This document shows positions 1 to 6,900 of a stretch of 23,408 nucleotides of DNA, in pieces. Below the pieces are notes generated by a model that had not been told where the DNA came from, ran no database searches, and worked only from the letters and a program-made list of their open reading frames with translations. How positions within the stretch are numbered: the first letter of the stretch is position 1; each line of letters opens with the position of its first letter. The translations under genes were made by a program, and so were the position numbers. The DNA comes from a virus. The DNA is taken from IMG/VR virus record IMGVR_UViG_3300048136_000203, positions 1 through 23,408 of that record, one strand, 5' to 3'.

Positions 1-284
1 CGATCTTCGGGCTTGAAAACCATTACTAGGTCTTGAGCTATTAGTTTATCGCTGAAGAAATATTCGGTGATATTGCCTAGAAAGAAGCCAATTATTTCAC
101 CTTCTCTCTCCACAACACGCATAAAGGTTGTTGTGTCAGGCTTACTGCCTGTAGCTACCCAGTAGTAGGATTTTTTATCTGACCAGCCACACTTTTCGTA
201 TAAGCTGTTTTCTTGGAACCATCGACCTAAATCATTAATTTGATTATAATCGTCGAGCGTTGGCTTACGGACGACACACTTCAT
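1..284 (-). CDS. GNAT-family acetyltransferase-like phage protein (3' end off window)
   Basis: The frame is open from an ATG at 284 to the window edge, so about 94 residues are visible and the C-terminus is missing. The protein begins MKCVVRKPTLDDYNQIND and later has REGEIIGFFLGNITEYFF followed by AQDLVMVFKPED. A beta-strand 'GEIIGFxLG' followed by an aromatic stretch and an 'AxD' strand is what GNAT N-acetyltransferases show around motif A. Small GNAT proteins are common next to the tail genes of phages. AAGG lies 6 nt before the ATG and acts as ribosome binding site. The gene sits directly behind a strong sigma70-type promoter (331-360), so it probably heads its own transcript leaving the window to the left. 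The acetyl-CoA-binding loop is not visible in this part, so the substrate is unknown and the family call is moderate. Confidence 0.65.
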   Translation of the reverse strand, partial: MKCVVRKPTLDDYNQINDLGRWFQENSLYEKCGWSDKKSYYWVATGSKPDTTTFMRVVEREGEIIGFFLGNITEYFFSDKLIAQDLVMVFKPED

Positions 285-308
285 AAATTGCCTTGGGATT
301 TGATACAA

Positions 309-325
309 TAGAGAGATTTTCTCTA
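309..325 (-). repeat. Perfect hairpin at the predicted 5' end of the GNAT transcript
   Basis: TAGAGA and TCTCTA are 6-bp perfect arms separated by 5 nt. The right arm ends at the position expected for the transcription start (about 324-325, 6-7 nt past the -10 box). The mRNA would therefore begin with a stem, which could protect the 5' end. The dyad could instead be a protein-binding site. The role is inferred. Confidence 0.45.
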
Positions 326-330
326 GGTGT

Positions 331-360
331 ATTATATCTCATAAAGGGTGTACTTATCAA
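331..360 (-). promoter_or_regulatory. Strong sigma70-type promoter for the GNAT gene
   Basis: Read on the minus strand: -35 TTGATA (355-360, 5 of 6 matches), 18-bp spacer, -10 TATAAT (331-336, 6 of 6). It points to the left and lies 47 nt upstream of the GNAT start codon. It is one of the two best promoters in the window. It implies that bacterial RNA polymerase transcribes the genes beyond the left edge independently of the tail operon. Confidence 0.75.
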
Positions 361-403
361 GTAAATAAGTGTATTAGTTAATACGACCTGTAGCTGATAA
401 GTA
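351..403. repeat. Nested inverted repeats, candidate operator
   Basis: Outer arms TACTTATCA (351-359) and TGATAAGTA (395-403) are 9-bp perfect complements. Inside them, GTATTA (371-376) and TAATAC (379-384) form a second perfect dyad with almost the same centre (377 versus 377.5). A further ATAAGT half-site is at 365-370. The left outer arm overlaps the -35 box of the promoter at 331-360. No T-tract follows on either strand, so this is not a normal terminator. A repressor or activator site is the simplest reading; this is inference. Confidence 0.5.
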
Positions 404-473
404 TATGTAACCAAATAACCCTAACAATGACGGCAATTATTTCTGCAATCAACGTTCATAGTTCCTAAATTAA

Positions 474-743
474 TCAATCACCAGAAATTGGTGCAATACT
501 TTCTTGATAAATACGTTCGTGTTCTTGTCTCATTTCGTCTGTAAAAACTAAATCACAGATTGAAATAACAAGTGGATCTTGATTTGAATAATCATGATCA
601 CAATCAATACTAGTTCTTGCATAAGTACGAGAAACTTCTATGCCGTCCTCAAAGATGACATTACTAGTTCTCACACCTACACTTTTTACTGTATTACCGA
701 CCACTTCAATTTTATCAATTATACTTTCTTTAACTAAAGACAC
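474..743 (-). CDS. Small hypothetical tail-module protein (89 aa, GTG start)
   Basis: The gene starts with GTG at 743, fixed by a strong ribosome binding site AGGAGG (749-754) 5 nt upstream. The protein begins MSLVKESIIDKIEVVGN and contains VIFEDGIEVSRTYARTSIDC and a negatively charged C-terminus (MRQEHERIYQESIAPISGD). It has no signal peptide or membrane segment and looks like an alpha/beta soluble protein. Small proteins of this pattern (EDGxEVSRTYxR, then DYSNQDPxV) recur beside fibre genes in aquatic phages as I remember them, but no function is known to me. It is the last gene of the tail operon: 189 bp of regulatory DNA follow before the GNAT gene. A structural or fibre-assembly accessory role is a guess from position. 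Confidence 0.75.
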   Translation of the reverse strand: MSLVKESIIDKIEVVGNTVKSVGVRTSNVIFEDGIEVSRTYARTSIDCDHDYSNQDPLVISICDLVFTDEMRQEHERIYQESIAPISGD

Positions 744-748
744 TTTTA

Positions 749-754
749 CCTCCT
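749..754 (-). promoter_or_regulatory. Shine-Dalgarno AGGAGG that fixes the GTG start at 743
   Basis: This is a full AGGAGG on the minus strand, 5 nt before GTG. No in-frame ATG gives a comparable site. Confidence 0.8.
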
Positions 755-757
755 AAT

Positions 758-2134
758 TTAAGCATTTGTTTGATAAGTGCATTCAAAGCGGAAAGTCATA
801 GTCGAAGTTCCATTCCAAATGTTTCGAGTAAATAACCCATAATCTACTGCGTTATTATCGCCTTTGTACAATAACATAGTAGTGTTGCCATTTTCACTGA
901 TCCCACTGACTACTGGGTTTCTTTGGGCCATCATTGCATTACAATAAAGAGGCAAATTGGGGACAAAAGGTAGTCCAGTTATTCGTAAGTGACCGTTTGC
1001 ACTTAGTGAGCTAATATTTTTGTTATAGCCATTCATTCCTAAAACAACTGCTCGACCAATTTTAGTGTAATACCCTGTGGTACTACCCAAGCTGACTGAA
1101 GTAGACCCATCACTTATATACGGGTGCCAGTAACCTTCTTCATAATCAGTTAGTGCGTTTGCTTGGGCGGTATCCCCATTAAAGAGTAGTCCATCCCCAG
1201 TAATTCTTGCCACTTCTTGGCTGGAAGTCCTGCCCCCAATGTTAAATCGTATTTTCCCTTTATCAGACGAACTCAGTATATTTACTCCGGTGCTAATTAT
1301 CACATCACCGGTTTGTCCATTATGACTATTTCCTGCGTTTATTAAAACTCGTCCACCTGATAACGCCTGACTTCCTGAAGTAGAACTTGAGGCTTGGATA
1401 GTGATATTTCCTCGATCTCCAACATTATAAAGTGAGGATTGTCTGTCGGGGACGGATATAGAAACATTATCCATACTTGCGTGAGTTGTTATCGCACTAA
1501 ACTCTATATTTCCGCCAAAAGTAGCGTTTTGGGATGAGTCTATGGTTAGCCCAGTAGCATCATTAGTCCTTACAACCATTGAATCATTGTTGTGGTCGTA
1601 AAAAACCTGACCAACATTGTGGTCGCTGGGTGACGCGAAAGAAACTACGCCAGTGCTAGACGCGCCACTACGAATTGTTATTCCAGTGTCTCCGCTTGTA
1701 TCTAGTAACAAATTGTCAGAAGCAGAGCCAATCGTTGATGCCCCGTTTGTAGTGCCATCTGTGATTGTTATAGCTTTACTAGAGATAGTTCCATTAAACG
1801 TAGCATTACCTACATGATTTATAGTTAATTTAGTGCCGTTGTTTGTGCCTAAGAATAAACTTCCGTTTGACTCTTTGTTGTAGAGATAAAGGTCATTGCT
1901 AAATTTCTGTAAATACGCGGCATTAGTTGTTCCCCCACCTGATTCTTGTAAAAATAAAGTTGGGTGTGTTTGAGTGACAGTTACTTGCCCACTATTTGTA
2001 CTTCCTGTGGTAGAAAGACTACTAAAACTACCGGCCGCTGGAGTCGTAGCACCAATAGTCGCACCATCGATATTACCGCCATCAATGTCCGGGCTATTAA
2101 AATCTAAATCTGCAATATCTCTGGCTTTACTCAT
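758..2134 (-). CDS. Tail fibre / receptor-binding protein (458 aa)
   Basis: The N-terminus MSKARDIADLDFNSPDIDGG continues with NIDGATIGATTPAAGSF, a unit that also occurs several times in the 1843-residue fibre encoded upstream. The body is rich in Gly, Asn, Ser and Thr with short beta repeats (for example NATFNGTISS, LTIDSSQNATFGGN), typical of trimeric beta-structured fibres. The C-terminal part begins near residue 330 with DYEEGYWHPYISDGS and YYTKIGRAVVL, a pattern I recognise from the tip domains of phage tailspikes and fibres. No intramolecular chaperone (S74 peptidase) domain is visible. The start overlaps the end of the preceding gene by 8 nt, with AAGGAG 10 nt upstream. It probably forms a distal fibre or adhesin that attaches through the shared N-terminal repeat. 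Confidence 0.8.
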   Translation of the reverse strand: MSKARDIADLDFNSPDIDGGNIDGATIGATTPAAGSFSSLSTTGSTNSGQVTVTQTHPTLFLQESGGGTTNAAYLQKFSNDLYLYNKESNGSLFLGTNNGTKLTINHVGNATFNGTISSKAITITDGTTNGASTIGSASDNLLLDTSGDTGITIRSGASSTGVVSFASPSDHNVGQVFYDHNNDSMVVRTNDATGLTIDSSQNATFGGNIEFSAITTHASMDNVSISVPDRQSSLYNVGDRGNITIQASSSTSGSQALSGGRVLINAGNSHNGQTGDVIISTGVNILSSSDKGKIRFNIGGRTSSQEVARITGDGLLFNGDTAQANALTDYEEGYWHPYISDGSTSVSLGSTTGYYTKIGRAVVLGMNGYNKNISSLSANGHLRITGLPFVPNLPLYCNAMMAQRNPVVSGISENGNTTMLLYKGDNNAVDYGLFTRNIWNGTSTMTFRFECTYQTNA

Positions 2135-2822
2135 TATCTACATGCTCCTTGACCGGGTCAGGTGTATTATCGACTACAGTCTGGGCTTCCGCTCGTTCTG
2201 CGTCATCTTGAACGATCAGAGGATTAGATACTGTTTCGGTAGTAGGCTCTGCTTCTGGATCTTCTTCGTCATAGACAATGATCTCAATAGTAGGCTCTAA
2301 AGGCTCGATAGCTGTTTGGACGATAATTTCTTCAAGTTCATCTTCCATCTCGCCTGTTTCTTCGTTGAATACTTGCTTCCCGGTAGGAACCATCTCGGTT
2401 ACTTCGGGGCGTCCTACGGATAGCTGGTATTGAGCTAAACGGGCTGTAGCAGTTCTGTATTCGTTGGCCTGTGAATTAAATAACTTCTCTGCGGCGGCGT
2501 CTAAGATGTCTTGAGGTACATCACCGATAGTGGTGCCACCTGTAATAGTTTTTGGGAAACGCTCTTTAACGTCCGCTACATGCTCTTCCCAGACACCGTC
2601 GTACTGCATACCTAACTGGTCACCGATAGAAGCATAGCCCTCTGGGCCTGTGCGTAGAGCTACATAATCTGGCTCAATAACGTCTGGGCCTTCTGGTGTG
2701 TTACCTTCGTTAATCCAATCGAGGATTGCTTGGTAATCTCTGTTAGCTGGGTTATTTGGTACGGACATAGTGCCGTTAACGAGGTAGCTATTTTCTTGTG
2801 TTTTTACTGTTTCAATAATCAT
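2127..2822 (-). CDS. Tail-fibre-associated protein with VPNxPANRxYQAI and SIGDQL motifs (231 aa)
   Basis: I chose the ATG at 2822 because GGAG lies 8 nt upstream and the previous stop ends 2 nt before it. An ATG 33 nt further upstream lies inside the preceding gene and adds residues that do not look coding. The protein starts MIIETVKTQENSYLVNG. Residues about 20-45 read MSVPNNPANRDYQAILDWI, and about residue 65 follows GPEGYASIGDQLGMQYDG. Both motifs are widespread in small phage proteins encoded next to fibres, often annotated as fibre-assembly or XkdW-like proteins. The C-terminal third is strongly acidic (Glu/Asp/Pro-rich) and probably disordered. The gene overlaps the 458-aa fibre by 8 nt. 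A fibre chaperone or connector is likely; the biochemical role is not established. Confidence 0.75.
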   Translation of the reverse strand: MIIETVKTQENSYLVNGTMSVPNNPANRDYQAILDWINEGNTPEGPDVIEPDYVALRTGPEGYASIGDQLGMQYDGVWEEHVADVKERFPKTITGGTTIGDVPQDILDAAAEKLFNSQANEYRTATARLAQYQLSVGRPEVTEMVPTGKQVFNEETGEMEDELEEIIVQTAIEPLEPTIEIIVYDEEDPEAEPTTETVSNPLIVQDDAERAEAQTVVDNTPDPVKEHVDNE

Positions 2823-2824
2823 GA

Positions 2825-3958
2825 TTATAGCTCCGCATCTGCTGTGAAACGACACTCAAATATTGCACGGGAGTTCGCCCCAGTACTTACAGCATAAAAT
2901 CTAACAGCATTGGGATTAGCTTGTGCCGATATGTTACCAAAAGCCGTTTTGTTTTGATCTAAAACTGCAACAGTAGGAGTTGTCCTCATTGCAACAGGTA
3001 ATAGTGAAGAGCCGTAGTGCGTGTGTCCCGATCCGTTAGTAACCCCTGTCCACATAAAGGGTCTGTATACCCCAGGATTATAGTGGTCTTGATAATACCG
3101 CTGGCACAACGCCAGTTCTTCACCATATGAACGATGCTCGAATGGGGTGGCGACTTCTCCTGTTTCTACTTGAAGACCGGTAAATTCAAAGTAATCATTT
3201 GTAGAGCTTCCTATAGTAGCAGTTAATCCTGCGTATCTATTACCAGATACTATGTCCTGCCACGCCCCATCAGGACTTGTCCCATTTGTATAAGTAGGCC
3301 CAGAGTTTAAAATAAATGAAACATAAAGGCCGGGGGAGTTATCCGCACTTACTGGATCACTAACATCAGGGTTGTAAGTAATGGTTTTGAACTCCCAAGT
3401 ATTAGGGTTATTAATCGTGTACACCTTGGAAGTGTGCCTACCTCCATCTGGTCTATACAGCCATAAAATAAAGTTTGCCGCTTGGTTAGATTTTACCCAA
3501 AAACTTATTGTAATAAATTTTGCTTGTGGGGTACCATATCCTATTTGTTGTACGTCATACCCTTCTATTGGAATTTCCGTTTTTATTTCTTCACTGCCCG
3601 TTAGCGTAGCACCCGCTGTGGTACAATTAACCCGACAGGTTTTTGGAAACCCTGTAGGCCCTGAAGACCCCTGCGTAATTTCAAATACAGATTCACCGGG
3701 GTGATTAACGTAGACATTACGTCTATCCGGCCCACCATAATTTAATGTGGCAGTGTTAATTCCAGATACTGTTCCTCGTTGATTTATTAAATTTGCCCCA
3801 TTAATCATAATATTTTTACGACCAACTCCGACCAACGACTGTTGATCTTGCGGAGTTTCAGCACGAAGCATCGCTTCACCCGCTATACCAGAGGGTTTAC
3901 GAGCATCGTTTAACTCCTCGCGGACATTAGTTATTGGTTTTGTAATTTGTACACTCAT
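2825..3958 (-). CDS. Tail fibre or virion surface protein with carbohydrate-binding-like domain (377 aa)
   Basis: The start at 3958 has GGAGG 6 nt upstream, inside the end of the fibre gene. Residues 1-60 include REELNDARKPSGIAGEAML and GRKNIMINGANLINQRG, usual openings of phage proteins that describe a decorated surface. The middle (about 90-270) is beta-rich, with TISFWVKSNQAANFILWLYR and later YFEFTGLQVETGEVATPFEH followed by RSYGEELALCQRYYQ. The GxQxExGxxATPFEHRSxxEELxLCQRYY signature is frequent in phage tail proteins that carry a jelly-roll, carbohydrate-binding-like fold. The C-terminus is a small beta domain. Its place between two fibre genes suggests a host-surface or fibre-tip role. 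The ligand cannot be read from sequence. Confidence 0.8.
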   Translation of the reverse strand: MSVQITKPITNVREELNDARKPSGIAGEAMLRAETPQDQQSLVGVGRKNIMINGANLINQRGTVSGINTATLNYGGPDRRNVYVNHPGESVFEITQGSSGPTGFPKTCRVNCTTAGATLTGSEEIKTEIPIEGYDVQQIGYGTPQAKFITISFWVKSNQAANFILWLYRPDGGRHTSKVYTINNPNTWEFKTITYNPDVSDPVSADNSPGLYVSFILNSGPTYTNGTSPDGAWQDIVSGNRYAGLTATIGSSTNDYFEFTGLQVETGEVATPFEHRSYGEELALCQRYYQDHYNPGVYRPFMWTGVTNGSGHTHYGSSLLPVAMRTTPTVAVLDQNKTAFGNISAQANPNAVRFYAVSTGANSRAIFECRFTADAEL

Positions 3959-3959
3959 A

Positions 3960-6900
3960 TTATTCCTCCACCATCAACCCATTGCTTGCGCTTACGCCAG
4001 CCGTTGTGGCAGTCGTTGTATTCGATACTCTTTGTAGACCACTGAATACGCTCGTGCCTTGACTAGTTGCTACATAGAGAAGTTTGTCTACATCATCGTA
4101 AAAGGCACTTTGTACTCCTGTATTACTGGAGCCGTGTAGGATCGCTTTTGCCCCTGTGTTGAAGAGGGTTTTCTCATCGTGATAAATTTTCTTAATCTGC
4201 TCTGGAGACGGGGCTGTTGCAGACACACGGAATAAAGACAAACTAGTGGAACCACCATGAGTGCCGTTCGACCACGCCCCTATTCTAGTGAAGCTGTCAG
4301 TTGCGTTGATGTTGGTAGAGTTTGGTGCGGTAGCGTCTAATCTTCCGTTAATCCAAAGCTCCAAGTTCCCGCTTCGTCGAATATTTTGAATACAATGCCA
4401 TTGGTTCAAAGTAGGGGTAATGTTAAAGCCGCAGTTAGTTCGGCCGCTAGATTGGATCCCGTTTGTATATACAGCAAACCCAAGTGGCCCAGCACCGGCA
4501 GTATTACCTGCAATTCCTTCAGTTCCTGAATTTGTACCAGTACCCACAGTACTGTAAATACTTTGCCCACCCACCGAGCTAAATTTTGCCCAGTACGTTA
4601 TACAGAAGTCGCCAGTGCCAAATTGGAAAGCAGAGTTATATGGCTGTTGTAAGTAATTACTTGCGCTAAACCCACTATACGACACCAGATCTGCACCAGT
4701 TGCTACAGAACTTTTTGTAATAGAACCATGAACACCTATGCCACCATTAATAGTGCTTCTATCATCTTGAGCTAAACGCACTGAAAAATTAGAAAGAGTT
4801 ATTGTGGAAGTGTTGTTATACCCATTCCAATGAAAATACATTGTTGTAGCGGTAGCAGTAAATGTAAAATAATGTGTTCCTGTAGTTTGGAATGAATTAG
4901 TTGAAATATCAGCGTCATGCTGGTTTGATGTATCGCTAATTCTCAAAACGTTCATAGCATTGACGGCAACAATATTTGATTCGATAATATACTTTTTACC
5001 TACTTCGAGAGTTGCCGATGTTCCAAAACCATCCCAAGCCGAATTTGTGTCACTATGAGTAAATATTAAATTATTACTTGAAGTAGTGAGTGTTGCGATT
5101 GTACCACTTGAAACATTTGAGTTGTCTAAATACCAATTTGTAGTGTTTGAAAAATTACTACTATTAGATATTAACTCAGAACCAGTAACATCTACTGTAT
5201 CGCTATCACTGAGTGTGGTAAGTAGATTGTCGCCAACTTGCCAACCAGTGTTTGAGTCGTGCTTGATGTTTGCTTGTAATGACGTTCTACCTGAATTACC
5301 CGCCTCAGAGTACAGGGTTAAATGTGCCCCAGTTCCATGAACAAAGTTATTTTTTCCTAAAGACCTAACGAAACCACCGTTACCATATAGGTGTGGGTGG
5401 TATTGTGTTGCAGGGTTACCGTTGTACCTACGTTCACCTTTAGTGTAATTTATAGTTCCATCATTATCGTGCCAACGGTGGACTGTAATATCATCTCCAC
5501 TACCTTTGGCAATGTAATGTTCTTCGTGGGCGACCACGCTACCATAAACACCTCCACCCTTTTTAATAACCGTGTCATCGTGGTGAATAATATTTACCCC
5601 ACCATCGGTAGCTAACAAAATTGTCTGTTTTGGTAAGCCTGTTTCTGGATCAATTGGTGCGCCGGGCCTTACCGTTACATCAATACCATTAATATCGTAG
5701 CTATTAAGAACATATTTTGGAGTTGTTCTGTCGCCTTGGATTTTAAAGTCAAAACTACTTGTATAAAGACCATTATATCGGCCCTGTCTGTAAGTAGAAA
5801 ATACTGAACCAATATTACTAAAGAAAAAGTCTCCAACAAAGCTCAATTGGAAGAAACCATTTCCACTGAATCCTCCAGTTAAAGCTCTTTGACAACAAGT
5901 TACAACACCATCTTTTGCTCTAACTTTTGCAACACTACCACTATCTTGGGTGAAGTTTGTGTATCTCGCCCAAAGAGGTAGATCAGGATCATCCGCGTCG
6001 TAAATTTCTAATTGTTGGTTCGTGTTAAAAGCTAATACTGCAACCGCTGGGAATTCTTTACGAGAGCTCCTAGTAGAACTAGACGCTTCATTATACCAGC
6101 TTGTGTGTTGAGTACGTTTACGCCAAGCTCCCCCATCACTGTCTTTGCTAGTGTCGTATACAAATATATCGTTTGCGTTAAATGTTTTAGTCTCAGCGAT
6201 AGCTTTGAGGTCTATTTCATTTACCGACAGAGTGCTTGCCATATCGACAGCACCATCGATATCTACAGCATCAAGATTAGTTGTGCCATCAATATCAACA
6301 TCACCTGATATATCGAGACTTGAGGCTACGACTTCTCCGGCCACTGTGACACCAGTTGCAGTAGTTTCAAATTTTAGACTTGGGGATGTGCCGTGGTATA
6401 ACTCGACATTACTGTTGTCGTTAACAGCAAACAAGAAATTTCCAAACTCGTCGCCAACTTTAAAATTACCACCACCATTTACTTTTAATTCAATATTAGA
6501 CGTTGTGGATTTAATGACGTTTGTTGCGCCATTGTAAAAAATTTCTAAATCTGTATTCGCCCCAAATACTAATTTATCATTGTCACCAAGGTTGATATTA
6601 CCAGTTGTAGTTAGCCCGGTGACTGTAGGACTAGAGGTTGGTACGAAGTTAGTACCGTTGTATGCTAGAAGATCATTTGTACTTACACCGCCTGTATTAA
6701 CGTCAGTCATGTCACTGAGTGACTGGTTAGACAGAGTAAAGGTGCCGTAAGTAATTACTTCTAGGATATCGCCTGTAGCCGCGCCAGAAGCTAGTTGAAT
6801 ACTATTTCCTGAAGTCGCAGTGAAGTCTGTACCATTGACGAGCTTGATACCTGATAGATAAACGTCAAGGAACCCGGCGTCGTAGCCAAGTGCGTTACCA

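Noticed and set aside
421-459. 12-codon Cys-rich micro-frame (MNVDCRNNCRHC) with AGGA upstream
   Set aside because: Too short to tell from chance. The AGGA is only 3 nt from the ATG and nothing supports expression.
1617-2300. Plus-strand open frames over the 458-aa fibre and its neighbour
   Set aside because: They mirror the fibre gene, are hydrophobic or low-complexity, and lack ribosome binding sites. The same applies to all other plus-strand frames in the window (for example 5086-5340, 8041-8460 and 8752-9057).
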